A stretch of DNA of 55,451 bases. It comes from Nemertoderma westbladi (lineage: Eukaryota > Xenacoelomorpha > Nemertodermatida > Nemertodermatidae). Below the pieces are notes generated by a model. It saw nothing but the letters and a program-made list of their open reading frames with translations. It had not been told where the DNA came from and ran no database searches. Location: contig JAUCBJ010001623.1 in assembly GCA_032718475.1 (NCBI GenBank), positions 1-55,451 of the forward strand. Direction: 5' to 3'. Positions 22,468 through 34,876 of the stretch are shown here, in pieces (position 1 is the stretch's first letter; every line of letters starts with the position of its first letter). The position numbers were made by a program, and so were the translations under genes.

Positions 22468-24157
22468 TTAGTTTATCGTTGAAACAACATCAACATTAAT
22501 ATTCATGCTATCAGTGTCTTCTTTGTCATTGTCGTCCGCAGATGTTATTAAGGGCGACCTGTTATCACCTTCCGTGTTGTCGGCGGCATGACAATCGTCG
22601 GAATTCGCCTCCTCGTTGTGAGTTTCTATGTGTTTGTTCAGATGATCGGCGCGCATGAACCGTTTACTGCAGACCGGACACGCGAACCGTTTGTCACCGG
22701 AGTGCGTCCGTAAATGCCGTTGAAGTTCATCGGACCTGTTACCAAATATAATAATTTATTTAAATAGTCTGAAAATAATAATTTTGTACACGAAAATTTG
22801 CGGCTCAGTTTGGATTTTATTTCCGGTAGAAGTTACGACGTAAGATCATCTCTAGTTTTCTTTATTTTTTCTAATTTAACTTTAAAATAAAATACTGGTC
22901 ATTTTAAGTAAAGTAAAATGTGAATATATTTTGCATTATTGAGCGTTAACTTGAACAACGATGCAACGTTGCCTTTTGTCAAACTGACCTATTGATTCGA
23001 AGCTTTTTGTAAAAAAAATTTATAGAACAAATGGTAATGGTATAGTATTCGTTCGGTATAGGACCCTAAACATTTCGTTATTAAAAGCTGTATTCATTTT
23101 TTACTTTTTTAATTTTACAAAAATTAATTTAATTAACAGATAATTTGATTTAACTCCGCGAACATCCAACTAACCTTGTGAAACGTTTTCCGCAGAATAA
23201 CCAATTGCATACGAAGGGCCTCTCCCCAGTGTGCCACCGGAGATGGGCCTTAAGATGCGAGGATTTATTGTAGACCTTGCCGCAGCCGGGGATGTGACAG
23301 CTGTGCATCGGCTTCCGTCGGAAGCGATGCCCGAACTCGCCCATCCGCTCCGCCTCCTGGCAGTTGGGGCAGTCGCAGTTATTGGGGCGAGCCGACGAGG
23401 TTGTCCGACCTCGACAGGTCTCCAACTCGGCCAACGCGAATGACCCCCGCATCTCCGGCTGTTGCGAGCCCCTCTGCAGGAGGCCTTCGCTGCTGTCTAG
23501 ACCTTGAAGTTGAAGCGACGGCGACATTCCTAAACCCAATAAATTGTTTGGATACTGCGGTAAGAAATTATATAAGGTGGGTTGGGTGGGAAGTAAATTG
23601 GTTTTGTTCGATTGCAGATTGTTGTGGGGGGAAAATGTTGAAATCGGGGGAATTAATAAAGAGTTTGAAGAAGTTGAGGAGGGTATGAGGGAGCGTTGGG
23701 TGGAGACTGCGGATAGGTGTTGGAGAAGACTCTGCCGCAGATGCAGATCCAACAAAGAATATGGAGTGGATGACTCGAGATCTTGTCGCTGAGGGTTGTT
23801 GACGTTAGGGGGTTGCAACTTGGGTATCGGGAGGTTGTTCGAGGTTAGAGCGCGGTAATTCAGCCAAGGGAGCATGTTGAGAGGGTTGTCGGCTCCGGGT
23901 TGGATTTGTGAAGCGATCGTGCGTGGCGCTCCTACGTGAGCGCTCACCGCAGGAAACTGGACCGATTCGGCGTTTATTCTAGAACCTGTGGGAGTTAGAT
24001 CAATGATTGCGTCTGGTGATTTTATTGGATGAATTTTTTCAGTATCGATTTTTGGTGATTTTTTCGGGGTTGCTAACTCTGATTTGTCCAAATTTCTCCA
24101 CGGCTGAAATGAAATCTGGCATGGGCCTTCATCTGCCGCACGCTTTCCCGGAACCAT
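22468..24157 (-). CDS. Sp6-9-type C2H2 zinc-finger transcription factor
   Basis: Two minus-strand exons, 24157-23175 and 22735-22468, joined across GT-AG with the Arg codon of [10 protein letters not shown] split between them; the product is 416 aa. Residues 1-235 are Ser/Pro/Leu/Asn-rich, as in Sp activation regions. A buttonhead box, [13 protein letters not shown], precedes three fingers: [10 protein letters not shown]...[24 protein letters not shown] and [17 protein letters not shown]. The finger sequences and the box place it in the Sp family, which binds GC/GT boxes in the nucleus; the AERxG form of the box and the [11 protein letters not shown] linker suggest the Sp6-9 group. The C-terminal tail is acidic. 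An in-frame stop lies 36 bases upstream of the ATG. The SPLALLA-type motif is not seen, so an upstream exon may exist. Confidence 0.9.
22736..23174 (-). other. intron of the Sp-family gene
   Basis: AT-rich 439-bp intron with donor 'gttagt' and acceptor 'ggtaacag' on the minus strand. It interrupts the second zinc finger between FTR and SDELQ. Confidence 0.85.
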
Positions 24158-24906
24158 AGTAACAAAGTAAATAACCTTCGTATTTAACTTTTAATTAACT
24201 TAATCTAACGTAAACAATATTTGTATAAATCATGTACACATAAATGGAAGAAACAGTGTGAAAGGTTAATCAACTATTCATTCGAATGGCGTATTCGTAT
24301 GAGTCAGTCAGTGAATCAACTTGTTAACTTCAAACAACATTCGTTCAGTTTGGTAGGTTCATTAAAAAAAGAGCAACCCTTTCAAGTAAACGATATTTTA
24401 GTATTTTCTTCATAAACATTTAACAGATAACCTTGTTATAACTGATCTACTGACATCGTTGCATGCACGCCCTCACCAGTAAATCCACCAATCATATGCC
24501 TTGCCTTGCGATGTAACAACCAATCCTACGACGCAGATAAAGCTAGTTCCAGCTCGATCGGCCAATAGCAACTTCAAACCCCCAATACGCCCTAATGTCA
24601 GCCTATTAAGTGGATTTTGGGCCCTCATTATAGTGGAACTAATTGTACCTCAAGGCATAAGTTTATGGAGAGTGACAAAGAAAACAAACGAGACAATGGA
24701 GCACAATCTGGCCATTTCGGGATGCAAATAGCAATAGCTTTGTTCGGTTCTCAAGGCCCAAAAGGTTATGCTTCACTCACTGGCACCTCCTCCACACACG
24801 GTGAAAATATTGCAACAGATCAATGAGACGAGGACTTATCCACAAAAATAAGTAACCAAATATATTTTTATAAATATATTTTTAGCCTATATTTTTCCTT
24901 TACGGC
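24158..24906. other. region upstream of the Sp gene
   Basis: Presumed 5' UTR and promoter of the Sp gene. It contains no recognised gene and no clear TATA box. Confidence 0.4.
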
Positions 24907-25300
24907 AAATTGTGGGGCGAGCCACGAAATGAGCGAAGCCTTAGCATATGGGTACCATTAACGAGTTATCTGTCGTCGTCTACTTTATGAACCCTAATAA
25001 CTCGGTCATTCCTTGATAAAATTAAACCAAACTTGGTGCGTATGTAGTCCGTCAAAACTTTAGAAAGAATCTGAAGTTTGTTAAAAAAAATCAGACAGAT
25101 TGTCAGTAGGTAGGGCCTAGCACTAGTTTCAGACTTTTGATAAAAACCGAAATAAGTCAGTCAATCATTGATGAAATTAAACCAAACTTGGCCAAAATGT
25201 GGTCTGTCCAAGGATTAGAAAGATTCTGAAGTTTGGTCAAAAATCAGAGTCTCTCGTCGGTACCGGTAGTTTTAGATTTTTGATACAAACCGAAATAAGT
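24907..25300 (-). repeat. dispersed repeat Z, copy 2 (reverse orientation)
   Basis: Begins 'ttgtggggcgagccacg' and 'gagcgaagccttagcat', then has two internal modules with 'attaaaccaaacttgg' (near 25022 and 25176) followed by 'agaatctgaagtttg' or 'agattctgaagtttgg'. It is the reverse of the layout at 9040 and 46350. Confidence 0.7.
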
Positions 25301-25436
25301 CGCCCACTAATTGGTGTAATTGCGCAGTCTCGTTATTTCTAAATAACTGATATAATTAGGAAGGTAAGATTTCCTTAGTAGTTTCCTTTTACTTCAGTCA
25401 ATTCAGCGTTATGGTGTTTAGTGAGTTTCTAGTTAC

Positions 25437-25762
25437 TGTGATACTACTAGTGAGTGTGGCACTACTAGTAAGTGTGGCACTACTATAGTGCGTGTGGCAC
25501 TACTAGTGAGTGTGGCACTACTAGTGAGTGTGGCACTACTAGTGAGTGTGGCACTACTAGTGAGTGTGGCACTACTAGTGAGTGTGGCATTACTAGTGAG
25601 TGTGGCACTACTAGTGAGTGTGGCACTACTAGTGAGTGTGGCACTACTAGTAAGTGTGGCACTACTAGTGCGTGTGGCACTACTGGTGAATGTGGCACTA
25701 CTAGTGAGTGTGGCACTACTAGTGACTGTGACACAACTAGTGAGTGTGGCATTACTAAGGGG
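25437..25762. repeat. 18-bp minisatellite
   Basis: About 18 copies of 'actactagtgagtgtggc', with scattered point variants and one short unit interruption near 25483-25490. Because 18 is a multiple of three, frames stay open on both strands; none of them is a convincing gene. Confidence 0.95.
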
Positions 25763-26859
25763 CTATTTTGATAAACCTGTTTTTTTTAGATCGAACATTG
25801 ATACCACAAACGGCTATCTAGTTCGAACATGTTACCAATAATGTGCACGAAATATTGCCAACGTTTGCCAACGTAGACCCTTAGTACCATAAGAACATGG
25901 ACTTCTAGAATATTAATTTATACCAAATATATAGAATGGTATAAATAACATTCTAGAAGCCCATGCATAAGAATGTCTGTGCACGGCCCTATCTTACCCT
26001 ACAGGTACTTCGTACTTACTTCACAGTTCTCACATCTCTCTGTTACCTGAAACTCGCGTTCAGGTGGACAATATTTCTGTATTCATGATTCGAGCACACT
26101 TTAAATTCCCCGTGTATTAAATGTAACCATATTTGAAAAGTCCCTGAAGTTGAGCCGTTTTTAGTATTTTAGTACATTTTATTTGGGCACCATAAATCTA
26201 AGCTAGTTAATTAGTTATGCTTTAGCTCACTCAGGCATGGTAAGTGGCTCATTTAGTGATTATAAGAGTTGATGGGCGGTGGTTCCGTAATTACCCTAAT
26301 GTTTGTTTATGTCGTAGAATCAAGTAACACCACCTGGCACTATTACGGGCTCCGTCATTCGTTGCATTGGTTATTTAGCAAAACCTTAAAGTAATTCGAA
26401 CTATTTATTTGACTAAACTCGATTTTAATGTCCAAGAATCTCATTGTTGCTTGCTTGCAGTATTATTACAGCACAGGAGTAGGCCTATTAGAAACTAAAA
26501 TATTGTACATTACATTAAACATGTCCAGAGTGACAGCGCTGTCAATATGCATTAAAAATACGACGCAAAACTAATGGGCTGTCCCCGTAAAGTTTAGCCT
26601 ATCTATAAACCAGGCTTCCCCCTGTATAAACAATGACTGAGTTTCGATTGATACAGCTCCTTGAGCTAGCAACATGTAACATCATGTATACGGTGATCAG
26701 TATATAAGATCAAAAATAATTATACAGTGACTAATCGATCGTTATGTTCTTTGCAATCTTCCTGTACTCAAGGAATCTGGAGGCCAGAGCCAATTATGTA
26801 CAGACCTTAGGCGGCTTCTCAAGGATAATGTTCTAGAGATGGAGGTGTGGCTATGAACC
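25763..26859. other. intergenic, no gene seen
   Basis: Unremarkable AT-rich sequence between two minisatellites. A short pair of near-identical phrases ('ttctagaa' plus 'tataccaaatatatagaatg' around 25909-25955) forms a small inverted repeat. Confidence 0.45.
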
Positions 26860-28722
26860 TACTGCATTCTAACCTTATGAACCTTCTGAATTATTATAAT
26901 CTTCTCAACTTACTGAATTCTAACCTTATGAACCTTCTGAATTATTATAATCTTCTCAACTTACTGAATTCTAACCTTATGAACCTACTGAATTATTATA
27001 ATCTTCTCAACTTACTGAATTCTAACCTTATGAACCTACTGAATTATTATAATCTTCTCAACTTACTGAATTCTAACCTTATGAACCTACTGAATTATTA
27101 TAATCTTCTCAACTTACTGAATTCTAACCTTATGAACCTACTGAATTATTATAATCTTCTCAACTTACTGAATTCTAACCTTATGAACCTACTGAATTAT
27201 TATAATCTTCTCAACTTACTGAATTCTAACCTTATGAACCTACTGAATTATTATAATCTTCTCAACTTACTGAATTCTAACCTTATTAACCTACTGAATT
27301 ATTATAATCTTCTCAACTTACTGAATTCTAACCTTATGAACCTACTGAATTATTATAATCTTCTCAACTTACTGAGTTCTAACCTTATGAACCTACTGAA
27401 TTATTATAATCTTCTCAACTTACTGAATTCTAACCTTATGAACCTACTGAATTATTATAATCTTCTCAACTTACTGAATTCTAACCTTATGAACCTACTG
27501 AATTATTATAATCTTCTCAACTTACTGAATTCTAACCTTATGAACCTACTGAATTATTATAATCTACTCAACTTACTGAATTCTAACCTTATGAACCTAC
27601 TGAATTATTATAATCTTCTCAACTTACTGAATTCTAACCTTATGAACCTACTGAATTATTATAATCTTCTCAACTTACTGAATTCTACCCTTATGAACCT
27701 ACTGAATTATTATAATCTTCTCAACTTACTGAATTCTAACCTTATGAACCTACTGAATTATTATAATCTTCTCAACTTACTGAATTCTAACCTTATGAAC
27801 ATACTGAATTCTAACCTTATGAACATACTGAATTCTAACCTTATGAACGTACTGAATTCTAACCTTATGAACATACTGAATTCTAACCTTATGAACGTAC
27901 TGAATTCTAACCTTCTGTCTCACTATCTGAACTATAATTCTAATAATATTCTAATATTCTCACTATCTGAACTTATTGAATTCAAATCTTCTCAACTTAC
28001 TGAATTTCAGTCTTCTCAACTTTCTGAATTCTAATCTTCTCAACTTACTGAATTATATTCTTCTCAACTTACTGAATTATAATCTTAACGTATTGAATTA
28101 TAACCTTATGAACGTACTGAATTCTAACCTTATGAACCTACTAAATTATAATCTTCTCAATTTACTGAATTATAATCTTCTCAACTTACTGAATTATAAC
28201 CTTCTGTCTCACTATCTGAACTTACTGAATTATAATCTTCTCAATTTACTAAATTCTAATTTTCTCAACTTTCTGAATTATAACCTTCTGTCTCACTATC
28301 TGAACTTACTGAATTCTAACTTTACAAACCTTCTGAATTCTAACATGAGCTTACTGAATTATAACCTTCTATCTCACTATCTGAACTATAATTCTAATAT
28401 TCTAATATTCTCACTATCTGAACTTACTGAATTCCAATCTTCTCAACTTTCTGAATTCTAATCTTCTCAACTTACTGAATTCTATTTTTCTCAACTTACT
28501 GAATTCTATTCTTCTCAACTTACCGAATTATAACTTTCTGTCTCCCTGAATTCCAATCTTCTCAACTTACTGAATTCTATTTTTCTCAATTTTCTGAATT
28601 CTAATCTTCTCAACTTACTGAATTCTATTCTTCTCAACTTACCGAATTATAACCTTCTGTCTCACTGAATTCCAATCTTCTCAACTTACTGAATTCTAAT
28701 CTTCTCAACTTACTGAATACTA
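26860..28722 (+). repeat. 51-bp minisatellite, 1.9 kb
   Basis: About 18 near-identical 51-bp units made of 'ctgaattctaaccttatgaa', 'cctactgaattattataatc' and 'ttctcaactta'. From about 27780 the array changes to a 21-bp subunit and then to degenerate mixtures of both parts. The homogeneous part stays open in one frame from 26847 to 28034, giving an Asn/Leu-rich 17-residue repeat (LNSNLMNLLNYYNLLNL). I treat the open frame as a by-product of a unit length divisible by three. Confidence 0.95.
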
Positions 28723-29731
28723 ACCTTGCAATGTTAATAATAATAATATTGACTATTTTGGCCGCATTTACACCTAATTATTCCGATGTAATGAGATAAA
28801 AATATTAATAATAAGATGAAAGAAGTAAGAACAATAAAATAACTTAAATAAACACTATACTGTACTATACTATCTAATTGTATATAAATGTGGCTGGCTA
28901 TTAGTGTACGATTTGGGGGGCAGCGTAGGTCGTAAATCAGGCAATATCTAGGTGATCCGAATCCACTGCCGTCAGTCGGTAGTTTGTCTGGCACTTGAAG
29001 TAGGCTTAATGTCAGCAACCGAGGTGCAATCCTTCGCACGTAGCTCCTCCGCGCGTTCACAATATGGCCCATACCGTAACTACACCAGGGGCTAACAATA
29101 GTGTTTACCTCGCTGCACTAACATAGTATACAATGGGGCGTAATGAACCCACTGGCGACAAGATGTCTGGACCTATTCATTAACAAGCACTCCAAATTAC
29201 AGGCGCTTTCGCTAAGGGCCAAATTGGGCTAAATGTAAGCCCTTTACTGCCACGGACTGTATATATTAGGAGATAAGGGGTAGCGGACGATTGGGAGAGC
29301 CTGGCTCGAATTACCCCCCAGGGGGTAGGTGTACACAGGTAATGCCAGGGACTTTGCTCTAATAACCTTTCTTGAGTGTTGTTATAGGACGGGTGGCATA
29401 GAAAAGGGCCTATAGGCCAAGTAAATAATGCAAGACAACTTGAAAAGATGGGCGACCCAAAGAATGGGGACCGCTTTTAATTCCAGTTTATCTTTGGCCT
29501 TGAGTTGTCAGCGGGCTTCCTTCCCATCGCTGCTTAGACAACCAAGGAGCACTTACATAGCGGATGATTGCATCTCTTACTCGTCATGAAGCAAATTACG
29601 TGTGTTTCATTTCTATTCACGGTCGGCTGCACACTATACAGTATATAACATTCAACGGTCTCTGTAACTGTGGTCATATATAGTCACAAATGTAATGCAT
29701 ACAAGTAGCATACTGGCATTTCCATAAGCCA
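28723..29731. other. intergenic, no gene seen
   Basis: Mixed-composition sequence. A minus-strand open stretch at 28734-29072 has no recognised domain. The target duplication of the next LINE begins at 29732. Confidence 0.4.
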
Positions 29732-29741
29732 TACAATCTAC

Positions 29742-30112
29742 TACTACTAGGATCGGCATGCTGCATTGCAGCTGCATTTTTAGGAATGCTGTGCCGGCTT
29801 GTCAACAAAATTGCACCGCCACAACTCCCTATCACGCATGACATTTGCTAGATCATCCGCATCTTTAAGGCCAGTGTCCTTTAAGATGCGTCTCAAGAAA
29901 GTCATGGGCTGTCCACCATGCTTATTCACTCCATGAGGCTGCCAAAGTACAAGATTATGCACTGGCTGGTCCTCACGGCGAAAGCAATGTCCTGCAAAGC
30001 GGAGGCGATTTTGTTCTAGTGTCAAGCTTGGGGGAACCAATGAGACACCTCCAATGTTATATAGTGTCTGGTTGGAGATGTGTGCATTGTACTTGACACA
30101 ATGAACCCGGCG
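29742..30112 (-). mobile_element. 5'-truncated LINE fragment, copy 2
   Basis: Reverse-oriented copy of the 3' part of the LINE at 51656-53093, ending in the same 'gatcctagtagtag' tail. It is flanked by the 10-bp duplication 'tacaatctac' (29732-29741 and 30113-30122). The C-terminal RT-associated frame is intact here, including LRFAGHCFRREDQPVHN, and reads through the two positions that are stop codons in copy 1. Confidence 0.92.
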
Positions 30113-30122
30113 TACAATCTAC

Positions 30123-30834
30123 AAAGGAGTGAGTTGGAGACTATTCCATGTGCTAATCCTATTTGTCTGGATATTCATTGTCTCTTTGCCTCTGTATTTT
30201 TTTTGTTAATAATACTTCACTGCCTAGTTTCTACAATGCCACGTTTAAATGAACATTGTACTTTATGCCATGAGCTCAAAGCAGCATCTGATGTACAGTA
30301 TGGAGCCCAAGAAGGACCGCTGTAATTACTGCAGAAGAACTGCTGGACTGCTGCTTCCATAACATTGATAGTCTATTTAACTCATCAGACCACGACCTAT
30401 CATTTACGAAACTTACAAGAAAACAACTGAACACACTGAAGGTCGATTAGCTACTGGTTGTACGTGTATTTCTACCACATCAACCATATTTGCAGGACTT
30501 TCTCCTTGTCAATGATCTGATTTCTGTCGCACGGTACAACGGAATGTGGTATCTTCCGCATTCCAGTTAAAACCAGTTGTCGTAAGTCCAAAATCGATAA
30601 TTTCGTAAAAAATATATGAACTCGCACTAACCGCGATTTCCAATGCCTCACAGTGCGGAATTTCCAAAAGGACCAGTTATTGTATTTTCTGTTTGTCCAT
30701 TGTACATCGTATATCGTCATTGTATATCATAATGTCTATTTGTCGTTGACGATTGTTATTTTAGGGCGAGTCAAAATTATGACCCATCACCAAGCTGTTA
30801 TGATTATACTTTGATAATTGAATGTACTGACATA
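30123..30834. other. intergenic, no gene seen
   Basis: No recognisable coding region or element. It ends at the target duplication of the next element. Confidence 0.4.
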
Positions 30835-30842
30835 CTGACTAA

Positions 30843-32477
30843 GGTGTCGTCGCGTTTCGGCAACTGTCGCGTTTCGGCAACAGTCGCGATTCGGCACAAA
30901 AAGTTGCGTTTTGACAATAAAGAAGCGTTTCGGCAAAAAAAGTCGCGTTTCGGCAACAGTCGCGATTCGGCAAAAAAGTTGCGTTTCGGCAAAAGGTTGC
31001 GTTTCGGCAAAATTATTTCTTTATTGCAGGAGAATACATTACATTATACTATCAACAATACAAGTAAAAGTGAAAAGTGAAACAAGCAGGACATTATAAA
31101 TATACAACACAATTGCACTTTCGTTCGTTAGTTGCAATGCTAATAAAAGTTTAACTTCCCTGCCCTGGAATAGTGTTGTATAGGTACGTCGTCGTGTTAA
31201 CCATGAATTTTGGTGAGGCCCAGAAAGTCCTAAGTAAAAGGCTTTCTGGGCAGGTTCGTACAATTAAAGATGGTGATATAAATATTGTGTACAGATGGGG
31301 AATTAAGAAAATAGACGGTGGTGTAGAGTACCGTGCCTGTGTGCCCATTGCAGGAAAGTAAAAGAGGCCGCTTTCCTAAACGTAAAGATTTTGTAAAATA
31401 GCAGTTTCCTGTTGCATTTATTGTTACATAAATCATAAAACACCTAACTGTAGTTCAATTCAAAACCTAAATAATGCACTAAAATTAAACTGCAAAGCAC
31501 AATTGAACATAATAAATCAAAAGGGTAAATAATAGGGTGTTGAAACTAAAGTGAGGGATGTTCTTAGCGAGTATGGACGAGTTTCGTTTAATTCTAGTTG
31601 TGATTTATTGAGTTTCAGTTTCGGCCAATCAGAGCGTCCCATTCGTAGACCACTCGTCCCTTGGGTCTGAAAATGATAATTGGACCTTACAATTGGCCTA
31701 TGTATCTATGGTAAAAAAAATTTTTTTATTTGCGTGAACAATAATGGAAGAGTTCTCCTATCTTATAATATTTTACTTACAGTAGAATAATATCCGATAT
31801 TGATTTGCGTATAAATAAAGGTAAAAGGTAACTCATTGTTTATTTGTAACTAGGGGTGCACCACGCATACTTTTACTTTATTCGTATTATAAACATTTAT
31901 TAAAAACGAATGACAATGAAATATATATTTATTTACTTTAATTGTTGTAATGTGTCTAGAAAGGTTAATTAAATTACGAAAAAATATATTTATCAATCAA
32001 GTAATATAGGCAACTGGCAACAATAGTGCGAAATTAATTCCATACAAAGAAATTAATTAATATTAGTATATTTCTAATACCACCTACCTTGCATAATTGA
32101 CATAAAAAAGGCCACTACAATTTTAATTATTGAATTCAACCCCGATCTAAAGTAGCATCTAGTAATTTGTCTTTATTTTTTGCCGAACCGCAACTTTTTG
32201 CCGAAACGCAACTTTTTTGCCGAATCGCGACTGTTCCGAAACGCAACTTTTTGCCGAAACGCACCTTTTTTTGCCGAATCGCGACTTGTTGCCGAATCGC
32301 GACTTTTTTTGCCGAAACGCATATTTATTGCCGAAACGCAACTTTTTTGCCGAATCGCGACTTGTTGCCGAATCGCGACTTTTTTTGCCGAAACGCATAT
32401 TTATTGCCGAAACGCAACTTTTTTGCCGAATCGCGACTGTTGCCGAAACGCGACAGTTGCCGAAACGCGATGTAACC
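30843..32477. mobile_element. non-autonomous DNA element with tandem-repeat inverted ends
   Basis: Both ends are inverted arrays of 'gcgtttcggcaa' and 'gcgattcggcaa' units (30853-31012, and reversed at 32177-32470). The outermost bases are 'ggtgtcgtcgcgtttcgg' at left and 'ggttacatcgcgtttcgg' (complement) at right. The exact 8-bp duplication 'ctgactaa' flanks it (30835-30842 and 32478-32485), as produced by hAT- or P-type transposases. The interior has one 53-codon open frame (31202-31363) but no transposase. Confidence 0.85.
31202..31363 (+). other. small open frame inside the 1.6-kb element
   Basis: Starts at ATG and encodes about 53 residues (contains KVLSKRLSGQVRTIKDGD). The composition is protein-like, with charged and hydrophobic residues interleaved, and it is unlike the simple-sequence frames of the flanking arrays. 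No family recognised; it could be captured host sequence. Confidence 0.25.
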
Positions 32478-32485
32478 CTGACTAA

Positions 32486-34263
32486 TGGGGGCTTCGTATA
32501 TATATAAAATCTATCCAAACAATTTTATTTATGTCGTTTTTGTTTGTATCGTTTGTGTTGTTTTTTGATGGCCTTAGGCCTGAGCACTACTTTGGGCGTA
32601 ATGACCTGATCCTACGTTTTTTGTTAGTTTGTGGGGTGTAAGACTCTAGTGTTTTACCCATAGATTTTATGATTATACTTTAACCGTTTTCCAAATGTTG
32701 CGATGATGCACAAAATCTTCATTCCTGTCTATTATTGGTAGCAGCATTGTCTAATTAAATCCAATATTCCGGCGATTACGATTACATATAATCTACAGTT
32801 TTATATTGGCGCCCTTTCGCCTTTCGACTTTAGAAAACTGCACTTCGCATAATATTCCGTATCGAAATTACAAATTTCTATACAATACCCAAACAATTTC
32901 CCACATTCCCTACACACCTTACCACAAACTTTCCAAATACATACATACTTACTTAGGATAAAAACTTTATTACAGGAGATGAGGAACTGTAAATCGCGAA
33001 AGTTGTCCTGCGAACATGGTGTAACCTTTACTGATAGATAGCACGATCGGATACTGAACTATTTTAATGTTCCTAATTCGACATGAACTAAACGAAAAAA
33101 AACATAAAGTTTTTGATATCAATATTATCCATGTTGTATTACTGTGCAATTTTATCGATTTATGTGTTAGTCCTGTATACCTTGTCACAGCGGTGTGAAT
33201 TTTTATAATGATATGAAATTGGTCTTTAAGTGGTTTATTTTTGATATGTGGGAAGGTGTGGAGGGAATTGGGTCCATCAATGGCATTGTCTAATTTACTC
33301 GAAAGGGGGACATTCGTATCACAATAATTGTTAACGTTTTTCCAAAAATAATTTTGGATGGGCGAATATAATGATTCTGTAAGTTTGGATTCCATTGTCC
33401 ATATTATGGGCATTGGCTATTGTCGAACTAGAACGCCATCAAGAGGTCTTTTAAACGAACCTATCTTAAACCGACTCAAGAAACAGATGGGATTGGAAGA
33501 AGCAAACCAAGAATGACTTTCATCAACTAAAAAACTGCCTCCCTTTTAATGTAAATATACACATTCGCCTAGGCAAACAAATCATAATCACAATTACTAC
33601 GATGATGTCTGAAATGGTATCCATATCCGCGACCTGAGAAACGGCCCAAAAGAGCAGTTTATTCTGCGGAGGGGTCTTTTCTGTATTAGATAAATAAAAT
33701 GAAGAACACTAATTATTTATACCTAATTACATTCTCAGTTAGCCTAATAAAAACATCGGAGCAACCAATATAATGTACATGTACAAGCATCCTATGAAAG
33801 TTTGTGAAATGTTCCCTTAAGTCTACCCAACAGCCGTTGGTACCCGGCTGGCAGCCACCCTGGTTCAGTTTTATGGTTTTGTTAGTTTAATCGACAGCTG
33901 TTGTAAACGTCCCATATATACAAAACCTAGTAAGCCTTTACATTACAATTGAGCTTAGCCTGAATTGATGGCAGTATTATAACGTTGACAATAGGCCCTA
34001 TAGTGTAGGCTATACTCTATATACATACAGTATATAAGTGATGTACTGCTTGGCATTATAATAACTGCTTAAATACCGATAGAACATAATTAACGATATA
34101 ATTAATATACGTAACTCCAATTGACAATAAGTAGTGAAATGTTGTTCAGCTGTAAAAGTGTAGTTGTGTGTATTTAATTTCGCGTTCCATAATGTTGATG
34201 TAAAGCGGATTCAATTCCGCCTCATTACCCACCGAAAAATGGGATAGTGGCATTTTCAGCAAT
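32486..34263. other. intergenic, no gene recognised
   Basis: Contains a 147-codon minus-strand open frame (32970-33413) without a recognised domain, and otherwise AT-rich sequence. Confidence 0.4.
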
Positions 34264-34313
34264 ATGTTGGAGATACGAGATTAGCAATATTAATCTCGTA
34301 TCACAACCAACAT
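34264..34313. repeat. foldback sequence
   Basis: 'atgttgg' plus 'gatacgagatta' is followed by a 7-base loop and then the complements 'taatctcgtatc' and 'ccaacat', giving 19 paired bases with small bulges. A G run follows immediately (about 34316-34326). Possibly a tiny MITE end. Confidence 0.6.
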
Positions 34314-34423
34314 TTGGGGGGGGGGGCAACACAAGCCCCGAAGCCACGCACAAAGGAAGGTTAGAGGTCAAACCACCTCGGAGGGGACACAGCTAGCAGA
34401 GGCTAGCAGCAGAGGGGAAACAC

Positions 34424-34876
34424 TGTTATGGACATAAGTTATATATATTAATGGACATAAGCTATATTAACGGATATAAACGTTATACAGATAAATGCCA
34501 TACTACAGTAACATAATGACTTCAGACTTGTCTTAATGTATCGGTACAGTACTAACATCAATAGCATGTAGCTAGCTTACTGCTTATTAATGCAGCACTT
34601 AGGACTACAGGATTATTTGTCATAATGTACATACTGACTACTTAGGATTGTCTGTCATAATGTACCCAGGACGCTGTGAACCAGTGGCCTAACTTTACAA
34701 GTTTTTTACCAGCTTGTTATACGATGTTAATGTAACGAAGGAATTAAATGTAAATGTTATCGGAAGTTAGCAAACTCGGTCATGTTTTTCCTACGGTGTA
34801 TGTTATTGTGTAATGGCTGCGTTATACGCCTGAAATACCAGCTGACTATAGTAATAGGGCTGCGTTGCTCAGGACA
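34424..34876 (+). repeat. BEL/Pao 5' LTR
   Basis: 453 bp, 'tgttatgg...aggaca'. It contains about 20 bases ('gtcttaatgtatcggtacag' region, near 34531) that are missing from the 3' LTR. Confidence 0.93.

Noticed and set aside
25472-25841. Open frames on both strands over the 18-bp minisatellite
   Set aside because: Unit length divisible by three keeps all frames free of stops; the peptides are simple repeats (CGTTSE, LLVSVA).
26847-28461. 395- and 161-codon Asn/Leu-repeat frames
   Set aside because: Explained by the 51-bp tandem repeat; no unique sequence, no splice or promoter signals. Kept as a finding for transcript checking, not as a gene.
32159-32518. Several 96-119-codon frames rich in FAET, RNA and PKR
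   Set aside because: They are translations of the subterminal tandem arrays of the 30843-32477 element.
32970-33413. 147-codon minus-strand frame
   Set aside because: No recognisable domain, no splice or promoter support, AT-rich composition typical of chance frames here.
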